Position numbers and translations under genes: made by a program. A DNA stretch of 64,000 nucleotides, from positions 4,217,001-4,281,000 of the forward strand of contig NZ_CP109017.1 in assembly GCF_036226765.1 (NCBI RefSeq), in the 5' to 3' direction. This DNA comes from Streptomyces sp. NBC_00670 (GTDB taxonomy: Bacteria; Actinomycetota; Actinomycetes; Streptomycetales; Streptomycetaceae). Numbering within the stretch: position 1 is the first letter of the stretch; every line of letters starts with the position of its first letter. This document shows positions 8,491 through 15,666 of this stretch, piece after piece. The notes under the pieces were generated by a model. It was not told the origin of the DNA. It was given only the letters and a program-made list of their open reading frames with translations, and did no database searches.

Positions 8491-9392
8491 CCAGCGCCTC
8501 CGCGGCCCTGCCCCAGCAGCCGGGGCGCACCAGGGCGTTCCTGCGCCTGGTGATGATCGAACACTCCGTGTTCGCGCTGCCCTTCGCCTACATCGCCTCC
8601 CTCACCGCGATGTACGAGTGGGACGAGAACATCCACTGGGGCCGGCTGCTGCTCGTCACCGTCGCCATGGTGGGGCTGCGCACGTTCGCCATGGCCGCGA
8701 ACCGGATCATCGACCGCGAGATCGACGCCCGCAATCCGCGCACCGCCCACCGTGAGCTCGTCACCGGCGCGATGTCGGTGAAGCACGCCTGGACCGGCGC
8801 GCTCGTCGCCCTCGTCGTCTTCCTCGGCGCCGCCGCCCTGCTCAACCCCCTGTGCCTGGCGCTCGCCCCCGTCGCCGTCGTCCCGATGGTGGTCTATCCC
8901 TACGGCAAGCGGTTCACCAACTTCCCGCAGGCCATCCTGGGGCTCGCCCAGGCGATGGGCCCGATCGGCGGCTGGCTGGCGATCAGCGGCTCCTGGTCCT
9001 GGGACGCGGTGATCCTCGGCCTGGCCGTCGGCATCTGGATCGGCGGCTTCGACCTGATCTACGCCTGCCAGGACGTGGAGACCGACCGCGAGGTCGGCGT
9101 GCGGTCCGTGCCCGCCCGCTTCGGCATCCCCGCCGCGATCTGGGGCGCCCGGGCCTGTCACACCGTCACCACCGCCCTCTTCGTCTGGTTCGCCCTCGCC
9201 ACCGACGCCGGCGCCTTCTTCTGGCTCGGCCTGGTGATCGTCGCCGGCGCGTTCCTCTACGAACACACCCTTGTCCGCCCCCACGACCTGACCCGCCTGA
9301 ACCGCGCGTTCTTCAGCGTCAACGGTTTCATCGGGATCGCGCTGTTCGTGTGCGCGCTGCTCGACCTGCTGGTGCGCGGGCTGACGGTCTGA
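8487..9392 (+). CDS. mqnP: UbiA-family prenyltransferase, menaquinone (futalosine) pathway
   Basis: A 301-residue intramembrane prenyltransferase that joins a polyprenyl chain to the dihydroxynaphthoate ring. Two Asp-rich motifs of the UbiA superfamily are visible: NRIIDREIDARNPRT (about residues 71-85) and YACQDVETDREVG (about residues 193-205), with eight or nine hydrophobic segments. The GTG start overlaps the mqnL stop by 4 bp, which implies translational coupling. The likely prenyl donor is made by polyprenyl synthases such as the one at 61.6 kb. The gene ends 30 bp from the convergent rhomboid gene. Confidence 0.92.
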   Translation: MTSASAALPQQPGRTRAFLRLVMIEHSVFALPFAYIASLTAMYEWDENIHWGRLLLVTVAMVGLRTFAMAANRIIDREIDARNPRTAHRELVTGAMSVKHAWTGALVALVVFLGAAALLNPLCLALAPVAVVPMVVYPYGKRFTNFPQAILGLAQAMGPIGGWLAISGSWSWDAVILGLAVGIWIGGFDLIYACQDVETDREVGVRSVPARFGIPAAIWGARACHTVTTALFVWFALATDAGAFFWLGLVIVAGAFLYEHTLVRPHDLTRLNRAFFSVNGFIGIALFVCALLDLLVRGLTV

Positions 9393-9422
9393 CCGGGCGG
9401 CGCGGGCCGGGAACCGCCGCCC

Positions 9423-10058
9423 CTACGCCGTCGGAGCCCCTCGTGCCCCCGCCGGTCCGCGCCGGAACAGGAACGCCGCCGCCACGCCCGATATGAGGCC
9501 GATCAGATGGCCCTGCCAGCTGATGCCCGTCTGGGTGGGGGCCAGGCCGGTCAGGATCGAGCCGCCCCAGACCGCCGCCACCAGCAGGCCGGCCACCACA
9601 CCCAGGGGGCGGCGTTCCGTGAAGCCGCTGACCAGGAGGAAGCCGAAGAGGCCGAAGATCAGCCCGGAGGCGCCCGCGGTGTTGGTGCCCGCCGGGGCCA
9701 CCAGCCAGACGCCCAGACCGTCGGCGACGACGATCAGCGCGCAGACCAGCGCGAACCGTCGTATCCCGCTCAGTGCCGCCAGGAAACCGAGCACCAGCAG
9801 CGGCACGCTGTTCGCGGCCACGTGCCCGAACCCGAAGTGGATGAAGGACGCCGGCACGACGTCGACCAGTTCGGACACGCGGCGCGGCTCGATGCCGAGG
9901 CCGTCCAGCGCGTGGCCGCTCGCCACGTCGACGAGCTCCAGGAGCCACAGCAGCGCGACCCAGCCGGCCATCAGTTTGGCCGCGGCCCCCGCCCGCTCGC
10001 CCCGCGACCACGCGGGCAGCGCGCCGCCGTCCCTACCCCTGCCTTCCGTACCCCACAT
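9423..10058 (-). CDS. Rhomboid-family intramembrane serine protease
   Basis: A 211-residue membrane protein with about six hydrophobic segments. Rhomboid features are the HFGFGHVAANSVPL segment (the conserved H-x3-N pattern in the second helix), the catalytic serine in AGASGLIFG (Ser131), and the catalytic His in WQGHLIG (about residue 184). It would cleave substrates within or next to the membrane; the substrate is unknown. The ATG at 10058 is preceded by a strong GGGGGGAG ribosome-binding site. It lies on the opposite strand between menaquinone genes, with no evident functional link. Confidence 0.85.
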   Translation of the reverse strand: MWGTEGRGRDGGALPAWSRGERAGAAAKLMAGWVALLWLLELVDVASGHALDGLGIEPRRVSELVDVVPASFIHFGFGHVAANSVPLLVLGFLAALSGIRRFALVCALIVVADGLGVWLVAPAGTNTAGASGLIFGLFGFLLVSGFTERRPLGVVAGLLVAAVWGGSILTGLAPTQTGISWQGHLIGLISGVAAAFLFRRGPAGARGAPTA

Positions 10059-10156
10059 GGCTCCCCCCACCAGTGATCCGCCGGGTGAGTCGTCCGACTC
10101 CTCCCGTCCGGTCAACGGTCGGACCCCTCGTCCGGTTCCCGCCACCCGGCGCCGGA

Positions 10157-10162
10157 TAGGCT
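10157..10162 (+). promoter_or_regulatory. Candidate -10 box for leaderless mqnM transcript
   Basis: TAGGCT, close to the Streptomyces -10 consensus, ends 7 bases before the GTG start of mqnM. No ribosome-binding site is present, so a leaderless transcript is likely. Confidence 0.45.
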
Positions 10163-10169
10163 CGGTGTC

Positions 10170-10883
10170 GTGAACCCGGCCAACACAGGCAGGACGGCGC
10201 GTACACCTTGGATCGTAGGGGTGTCGGGCGCCTCCGGTACCCCGTATGCCGCAGCCGTGCTGCGCGCGCTGCTCGCCGCGGGCGAGAGCGTGGACCTCGT
10301 GGTGTCCCGCGCCTCGCGGCTCACCCTGCTCGACGAGACCGGCATCGGCTTCCGGGACGCGCACTGGCGGGAGGATCTGCGGGCCTGGCTGGCCCGGGGG
10401 GCCGACGGCAAGCCGGAGACGTTCGCGGCCGAGGCCGCCGATCTGAGCGCCGTCCGGCACTGGGCGGCGGGTGATCTGGCGGCGGGGCCGTCCTCGGGGT
10501 CGTACCCCGTCAAGGGCATGCTGATCGTGCCCGCGTCGACGGCGTGCGTGGCCGGGGTCGCGCTCGGGCTCTCCAAGGACCTGCTCCAGCGCGCGGCGAG
10601 CGTCACGCTCAAGGAGGGGCGCCGCCTGGTCGTCGCCGTCCGCGAGACCCCGCTGAACGGCCAGACCCTGCGGCACCTGGTCGCCCTGGACGACGCCGGG
10701 GCGACGGTCCTGCCCGCCTCGCCCGCCTTCTACGCCGGGGCGACGCACATCCAGGACCTGGTGGACTTCGTCGCCGGTCGGGCCCTGGACGCGGCGGGCG
10801 TCCCGCACACCCTCTACCGCCGCTGGGAGGGCGACCTCGGCGGCGGCCGTACGACGACGCAACACCCCCACAACCACAACTAG
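10170..10883 (+). CDS. mqnM: UbiX-family flavin prenyltransferase
   Basis: A 237-residue enzyme that prenylates FMN to make prenyl-FMN, the cofactor of UbiD-type decarboxylases such as MqnL. The N-terminal flavin-binding segment VGVSGASGTPYA (residues 16-27) and the central VPASTACVAGVALGLSKD plus RRLVVAVRETPLN segments are UbiX hallmarks. There is an insertion of about 35 residues after residue 60 relative to compact UbiX proteins, and a His/Asn-rich C-terminus. The GTG at 10170 is preceded at the right distance by a -10-like TAGGCT. Confidence 0.92.
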   Translation: MNPANTGRTARTPWIVGVSGASGTPYAAAVLRALLAAGESVDLVVSRASRLTLLDETGIGFRDAHWREDLRAWLARGADGKPETFAAEAADLSAVRHWAAGDLAAGPSSGSYPVKGMLIVPASTACVAGVALGLSKDLLQRAASVTLKEGRRLVVAVRETPLNGQTLRHLVALDDAGATVLPASPAFYAGATHIQDLVDFVAGRALDAAGVPHTLYRRWEGDLGGGRTTTQHPHNHN

Positions 10884-10901
10884 CGGAAGGCCAGCGATCG
10901 C

Positions 10902-11360
10902 ATGGACGCGGTGGACAGGCAGCTCATCCAGGCCCTGCGGGAGAACGGCCGGGCCTCCTACGCGGAGCTGGGCCGCCTCGTCGGTCTGTCGGGACCCAGT
11001 GTCACCGACCGCATCAACCGCCTGGAGGCGGCCGGCGTGATCACCGGTTATCGCGCCACCGTGGACTCCGCCTCGCTCGGGCTCGGCGTCACCGCCCTGA
11101 TCGGCATCTCGCTCTCCGACGCCGTCGACCACGAGGACGTGGCGACGCGGCTGAAGGACCTGCACGAGATCGAGGACTGCTGGTTCATCGCGGGCGACGA
11201 CTCCTTCATGATCAAGGTGCGGGCCTCCGACGTGGACGGCCTGGAGAAGACCATCAGGAGGCTGTCCGGCACCAAGGGCGTCTCCCGGACCCGTACCACG
11301 ATCGTGCTCTCCACGAAGTGGGAGAACAGGGTGGGCGAGCTGCCCGAAGAGGTGCTCTGA
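10902..11360 (+). CDS. Lrp/AsnC-family transcriptional regulator
   Basis: A 152-residue regulator with an N-terminal winged helix-turn-helix (about residues 1-60, starting MDAVDRQLIQALRENGR, with GLSGPSVTDRINRLEAAG as the recognition region) and a C-terminal RAM ligand-binding domain containing the usual GDDSFMIKVRASD segment. Such proteins sense amino acids or related small molecules. The gene lies 18 bp after mqnM and just before mqnE, so it may be co-transcribed with menaquinone genes, but its targets are unknown. AGCGGAAGG upstream could serve as ribosome-binding site. Confidence 0.9.
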   Translation: MDAVDRQLIQALRENGRASYAELGRLVGLSGPSVTDRINRLEAAGVITGYRATVDSASLGLGVTALIGISLSDAVDHEDVATRLKDLHEIEDCWFIAGDDSFMIKVRASDVDGLEKTIRRLSGTKGVSRTRTTIVLSTKWENRVGELPEEVL

Positions 11361-11463
11361 GGTCCGCGGCGGGCCCCGCCGACGCGGGGCCGGGTCCGCG
11401 GCGGGGGAGCGTGCGCGCGGGCGTACGGTTGTCTGAGTCTGCACGGAGAGAATGAGGTATCGC

Positions 11464-12627
11464 ATGGACGCCGGGCTCAAGCGCGAGCTGGAGGACAAGG
11501 TCAGGTCCGGTGAGCGGCTGACCCGCGAGGACGGCATCGCGCTGTACGAGTCGGACGACCTGGCCTGGCTCGGCGGGCTCGCCCACGAGGTGCGGACGCG
11601 GAAGAACGGCGACGTCGTCCACTTCAACGTCAACCGCCACCTCAACATGACCAACGTGTGCACGGCGTCCTGCGCCTACTGCTCCTTCCAGCGCAAGCCG
11701 GGCGAGAAGGACGCGTACACGATGCGCATCGAGGAGGCGGTCAAGCTCGCCAAGGCGATGGAGGGCGAGAACCTCACCGAGCTGCACATCGTCAACGGCC
11801 TGCACCCCAACCTGCCGTGGCGCTACTACCCGCGCTCGCTGCGGGAGCTGAAGGCCGCCCTGCCGGACGTGTCCCTGAAGGCGTTCACGGCCACGGAGAT
11901 CCACCACTTCGAGACGATCTCCGGGATGTCCGCCTCCGACATCCTGGACGAGCTGATCGACGCGGGCCTGGAGTCCCTGACCGGCGGCGGCGCGGAGATC
12001 TTCGACTGGGAGGTGCGGCAGCACATCGTCGACCACCGCACCCACTGGGAGGACTGGTCGCGCATCCACCGCCTGGCGCACGAGAAGGGCCTCAAGACCC
12101 CGTGCACCATGCTGTACGGGCACATCGAGGAGCCCCGCCACCGCGTCGACCACGTGCTGCGGCTGCGCGAACTCCAGGACGAGACCGGCGGCTTCCAGGT
12201 CTTCATCCCGCTGCGCTACCAGCACGACTTCGTCGACATGAAGGACGGCAAGATCCGCAACCGCCTCCAGGCGCGCACCCAGATGGCGACGGGCGCGGAG
12301 GCCCTGAAGACGTTCGCGGTCTCCCGCCTCCTCTTCGACAACGTCCCGCACGTCAAGGTCTTCTGGGTGATGCACGGCGTGCAGACCGCGCAGCTCGCCC
12401 TCCAGCACGGCGCGGACGACATGGACGGCTCGGTCGTCGAGTACAAGATCACGCACGACGCCGACAACTACGGCACGCCGAACAAGCTCACCCGCGAGGA
12501 CCTGCTCGACCTGATCCGCGACGCCGGCTTCCGCCCCGTGGAGCGCAACACGCGCTACGAGATCATCCGCGAGTACGACGGCGCCGACCCGGCCCGCCGC
12601 GACGAGCCCCAGCCGATGCGGGTGTGA
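11464..12627 (+). CDS. mqnE: Aminofutalosine synthase MqnE (radical SAM)
   Basis: A 387-residue radical SAM enzyme that joins 3-[(1-carboxyvinyl)oxy]benzoate (the MqnA product) with a SAM-derived 5'-deoxyadenosyl radical to make aminofutalosine. The iron-sulfur ligands are Cys66, Cys70 and Cys73 in NVCTASCAYCSF. MqnE- and CofH-like segments follow, including HIVNGLHPNLPWRYYP and FIPLRYQHDF. The ATG at 11464 is preferred over the in-frame ATG at 11452 because GAGGT sits 5 bases before it. The substrate-making gene mqnA and the next radical SAM gene mqnC lie 6-9 kb downstream on the other strand. Confidence 0.93.
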   Translation: MDAGLKRELEDKVRSGERLTREDGIALYESDDLAWLGGLAHEVRTRKNGDVVHFNVNRHLNMTNVCTASCAYCSFQRKPGEKDAYTMRIEEAVKLAKAMEGENLTELHIVNGLHPNLPWRYYPRSLRELKAALPDVSLKAFTATEIHHFETISGMSASDILDELIDAGLESLTGGGAEIFDWEVRQHIVDHRTHWEDWSRIHRLAHEKGLKTPCTMLYGHIEEPRHRVDHVLRLRELQDETGGFQVFIPLRYQHDFVDMKDGKIRNRLQARTQMATGAEALKTFAVSRLLFDNVPHVKVFWVMHGVQTAQLALQHGADDMDGSVVEYKITHDADNYGTPNKLTREDLLDLIRDAGFRPVERNTRYEIIREYDGADPARRDEPQPMRV

Positions 12628-12634
12628 GGCGGCC

Positions 12635-13159
12635 GTGTCCCTGACCTTCGCACTCGACCCGGCCGTCACGCCCGAACTGCGCAACGGCCTGCTCACCCTG
12701 TGGACGGACGTGTCCAACGCGGGCGGCTCGGTGGGCTTCGTGCCGCCGGTGGAGCCGGAGGACATACGCCCGGCGCTGGTGCGCCACTTCGTCGCCATGG
12801 CCGAGGGCCACACCCGGCTCCTCGTCGGCCGCGACGAGACGGGCGAGATCGTCGCGGCGGCCTTCGTGGCGGCCAACACCCACCGGCTGATGCGGCACTG
12901 GGTGTGGCTCTACACGGTGATGGTCCACCCCGGCCGGCAGGGCCGCGGCCACGGGCGCGAGCTGCTCGCCGCCGCCGAGGAGGCCGTCCGCGGCATGCCC
13001 GGCATCGACGCGATACGGCTCACCTGCCGGGGCGGCAACGGCCTCGAACGGTTCTACGAGTCCTGCGGCTACAAGGAAGTCGGCCGGGTGCCCGGCGCGA
13101 TCCGGGTGGCCCCGGGGGACGACCGCGACGACATCACGATGCTGCTCCCGCTCGGCTGA
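12635..13159 (+). CDS. GNAT-family N-acetyltransferase
   Basis: A 174-residue acetyltransferase of the GNAT fold. The acetyl-CoA-binding motif A is VHPGRQGRGHGRELL (about residues 92-106), followed by RGGNGLERFYESCGYKEVGRVPG, a typical motif B. The acceptor cannot be predicted. The GTG start lies 8 bases after the mqnE stop, so the gene is probably in the same transcript, but no role in menaquinone synthesis is known. Confidence 0.85.
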   Translation: MSLTFALDPAVTPELRNGLLTLWTDVSNAGGSVGFVPPVEPEDIRPALVRHFVAMAEGHTRLLVGRDETGEIVAAAFVAANTHRLMRHWVWLYTVMVHPGRQGRGHGRELLAAAEEAVRGMPGIDAIRLTCRGGNGLERFYESCGYKEVGRVPGAIRVAPGDDRDDITMLLPLG

Positions 13160-13309
13160 CCGGGAGCGCGGCCCGCCAGGGCCCCCTGCAAGATCGGGGG
13201 GGTGCGCGTGCTTCACTGGAGGGTGGGGACGACGCCTTTGGCGGCGTTCGCGCCGGATTGTTCGCGCCGGAACGTCCGGGACCTGTTCGGGACGGAAGAG
13301 TGGATTGAG

Positions 13310-13630
13310 ATGCTCCGCTACACGCTGATGCGCCTTGGGATCTTCGCGGGCTGCCTCGTGGTCGTCTGGGGCCTCGTCTACTCGGGCATCGTCCCGCGCG
13401 GACTCGGCGACTCCAACGGCATGTGGATCGTGCTGCTCGCCCTGGTGATCTCCGCGCCGATCAGCTTCGTGGTGCTGCGGGGCGAGCGGGACCGGGCCTC
13501 GGCGAACGTCGTGCGCCGGGTGGACCGGATGAAGGCCAACCTGGACGCCAACCGCAGCCAGGAGGACGACGCGGACGAGGCGGTACGGTCCCGGACCCAG
13601 ACCGGCCGGGCCCAGGAGCAGGCCTCCTGA
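13310..13630 (+). CDS. DUF4229-type small membrane protein
   Basis: A 106-residue protein with two membrane segments (RLGIFAGCLVVVWGLVYSG and MWIVLLALVISAPISFVVL) and a charged C-terminal half with RGERDRASANVVRRVDRMKAN, the pattern of actinobacterial DUF4229 proteins. The function is unknown. A longer frame opens at 13202, but the ATG at 13310 starts right before the first helix and matches the family's usual length. Confidence 0.75.
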   Translation: MLRYTLMRLGIFAGCLVVVWGLVYSGIVPRGLGDSNGMWIVLLALVISAPISFVVLRGERDRASANVVRRVDRMKANLDANRSQEDDADEAVRSRTQTGRAQEQAS

Positions 13631-13676
13631 ACCCTTGCCCGGGTCCGCGCCCGGGCACGTGTGCGGGTTCTGCAAC

Positions 13677-13682
13677 TACCCT
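13677..13682 (+). promoter_or_regulatory. Candidate -10 box for leaderless TetR-gene transcript
   Basis: TACCCT ends 6 bases before the ATG at 13689, and there is no ribosome-binding site. This is the spacing expected when transcription starts at the start codon. Confidence 0.4.
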
Positions 13683-13688
13683 GTGGCC

Positions 13689-14360
13689 ATGGGCGAAGCG
13701 AAGAGCAGGCGGATGCCGCGGGCCGTGCGCGAACGGCAGATGCTCGACGCGGCCGTCCGCACCTTCGGCCGACGCGGCTACCGCAGCGCCTCGATGGACG
13801 AGATCGCCGAACTCGCCGGTGTCTCCAAGCCGCTGGTCTATCTGTACCTGAACTCCAAGGAAGATCTCTTCACCGCCTGCATCCGCCGGGAGGCGGCGGC
13901 GCTCACCGCCGCCGTGCGTGCCGGGGTGGACCCGTCGCTCCCCGCCGACCGGCAGCTCTGGGAGGGGCTGCTGGCGTTCTTCACGCACACCGCGGAGAAC
14001 CCGGACGGCTGGGCCGTGCTGCACCTCCAGGCCCGTACGACGGGTGAGCCGTTCGCGGCGGAGGTGGGCGCGATGCGTGCGGAGATCGTTGCCTTCGTCA
14101 CCCAGCTCGTCGCGGACGCCTCCCGGGCCGGCCGCCGCGACCGGGAGCTGCCCCGGCAGGAGGCCGCCGCGCTCGCCGAGGCCCTGGTCGGCGCCGCCGA
14201 GTCGCTCGCGGCCTGGGCCAACACCACCCCCGGCATCCCGGCCCGGCAGGCCGCCGGCACGCTGATGAACTTCGCCTGGGCGGGGCTCGGCGGGCTGATG
14301 GAGGGGCGCCCGTGGATCCCGCCGGAGCGAACGCAGGTGCCGGTGGCGGCGGGCGGTTAG
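13689..14360 (+). CDS. TetR/AcrR-family transcriptional regulator
   Basis: A 223-residue regulator. The N-terminal DNA-binding domain is clear: RERQMLDAAVRTFGRRGYRS, then MDEIAELAGVSKPLVYLY (the helix-turn-helix) and NSKEDLFTACI. The C-terminal ligand pocket is not conserved enough to name a ligand. The ATG at 13689 is chosen over earlier in-frame starts because of the -10-like TACCCT directly upstream and because the domain starts soon after. Its stop overlaps by 4 bp the stop of the convergent MaoC gene. The neighbouring MaoC dehydratase and acyl-CoA ligase suggest a lipid-metabolism regulator; a TetR-type palindrome lies in their shared promoter region. Confidence 0.88.
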   Translation: MGEAKSRRMPRAVRERQMLDAAVRTFGRRGYRSASMDEIAELAGVSKPLVYLYLNSKEDLFTACIRREAAALTAAVRAGVDPSLPADRQLWEGLLAFFTHTAENPDGWAVLHLQARTTGEPFAAEVGAMRAEIVAFVTQLVADASRAGRRDRELPRQEAAALAEALVGAAESLAAWANTTPGIPARQAAGTLMNFAWAGLGGLMEGRPWIPPERTQVPVAAGG

Positions 14361-15298
14361 CCGTTCCGCCCCGGGGTCGGTTCCACCGTTCCCGTCACGT
14401 GCAGGCGTTCGCCGGTGCGGAGTTGGAAGCGGCCCCTGCCGTCGGTCGCGTGGACGACGGTGTCCGGGAGCAGCACCGGCGCCCTGAACTCCGCCCGCAC
14501 GCGCACGGACTCGCCGACGGGCTGTTCGGCCAGACAGCGGGCCGCCGTCCACATGCCGTGCGCGAGGGGGCGTGGGAAGCCGAACAGGCGGGCGGTGAGC
14601 GGGTGCAGATGGATCGGGTTGCGGTCGCCCGAGACCGCCGCGTACCGCCGTCCGACGTCCGCGCCGAGCCGCCACTCGGCGGTGGCGGGGAGCAGGGCCG
14701 GGGGAGCGGGGCGCGCGGGGGTCTCCGCGCCGGCGGGCGTGCGGTGGCGGGCCAGATACGTGCTGCGCGACTCCCAGACGGGGCGGCCGTCGGCCCGCGC
14801 CTCGGTCACCACGGTGGCCTCCGTGCCGCGCCGGTGCGGCGTCAGGCCCTCGACGCGCACGGCCAGTTCGTACGCCGTGTCGGTACCGAGGCGGCGCCGC
14901 TGGACGATCTCCAGCGAGGTGTGCACGAGGCCGAGCAGCGGCAGCGGGAAGCGACGGCCGCTCAGAAGCCGCATGGCCAGGGGGAAGGCGAGCACGTGCG
15001 GGTACGTCACCGGCAGCGCGTCGGCGCCGGTGGCGAACCCGCAGATCCGCTCGTACGCGGCGAGCCGGGCGAGGTCGATCCGCACCCCGGGCACCACGAG
15101 CCGGTCCCGGGGCGGCACGGCGTCCGGCCGGGACCGCTTGAACGGCGAGAGCAGCGCCCCGCGGACGTAGGAGGGGAGGAGAGCGGGGACGGAGGAGAGG
15201 GGGACGGTCGTGGGTGCCGGCTCGGTGGGTCCGGTGGGTGCAGTGGGGCTTGTGGCGGGTGCGGAGTTGGTGGGGTCTGTGTGGCCGGTGGTCTGCAC
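14357..15298 (-). CDS. MaoC-type hot-dog dehydratase
   Basis: A 313-residue protein with a low-complexity Thr/Pro-rich N-terminus followed by two hot-dog halves. The C-terminal half carries the hydratase motif YAAVSGDRNPIHLHP, with the Asp and His that act on the enoyl thioester, and AHGMWTAA. The first half (LPVTYPHVLAFPLAMRLLS) looks like the substrate-binding hot-dog lacking catalytic residues, as in two-domain MaoC dehydratases. It probably hydrates or dehydrates an acyl-CoA or acyl-ACP. The GTG start has GGAGA upstream. It diverges from an acyl-CoA ligase, a pair consistent with fatty-acid metabolism. Confidence 0.83.
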   Translation of the reverse strand: MQTTGHTDPTNSAPATSPTAPTGPTEPAPTTVPLSSVPALLPSYVRGALLSPFKRSRPDAVPPRDRLVVPGVRIDLARLAAYERICGFATGADALPVTYPHVLAFPLAMRLLSGRRFPLPLLGLVHTSLEIVQRRRLGTDTAYELAVRVEGLTPHRRGTEATVVTEARADGRPVWESRSTYLARHRTPAGAETPARPAPPALLPATAEWRLGADVGRRYAAVSGDRNPIHLHPLTARLFGFPRPLAHGMWTAARCLAEQPVGESVRVRAEFRAPVLLPDTVVHATDGRGRFQLRTGERLHVTGTVEPTPGRNG

Positions 15299-15365
15299 GG
15301 GATCTCCGGGAGCGGTGAGACGGGCCGAGGGGGGGTTGCGGGGGTGCGGCGGGCTTGCGCTGCTT

Positions 15366-15375
15366 ACTCCGGAGT
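15366..15375. promoter_or_regulatory. Palindrome ACTCCGGAGT in divergent promoter region
   Basis: A perfect 10-bp palindrome 5 bp from the next one, in the 368-bp region between the divergent MaoC and acyl-CoA ligase genes. It may be an operator half or an independent site. Confidence 0.4.
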
Positions 15376-15379
15376 CAGG

Positions 15380-15392
15380 TTACCGGCGGTAA
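15380..15392. promoter_or_regulatory. Candidate TetR-type operator TTACC-GGC-GGTAA
   Basis: A perfect inverted repeat with 5-bp arms and a 3-bp centre, in the shared regulatory region of the MaoC and acyl-CoA ligase genes. The size and symmetry resemble operators of small TetR regulators. The TetR gene at 13.7 kb is an obvious candidate binder, but this is inference. The remainder of the 15299-15666 gap holds no gene; a possible -10 TACGAT lies at 15522-15527 for the ligase. Confidence 0.5.
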
Positions 15393-15666
15393 AGTCGATG
15401 CGAAACGGCGCGGGGTGGGGAAGGGGGGCGCGTGGACCACGGCGCACCCCCGTAGGGCAACGCACACACCCCCGGCGCCGTACGCCCCCCGAAACGCCAC
15501 AAGGTCCACACCGCGGCGCAATACGATCGCCGTCGCGACACCGGTAACGCCCGGTGACGCCTCTGTGTCCGGCCGCGGCACCTCCCGCGGGTGAACGCAC
15601 CGGCCCCCGCGGTCCGTACCCGCACACGCAAGAGGTGTTTCGTCGCCGAACGCCCAGGAGCCGCCC

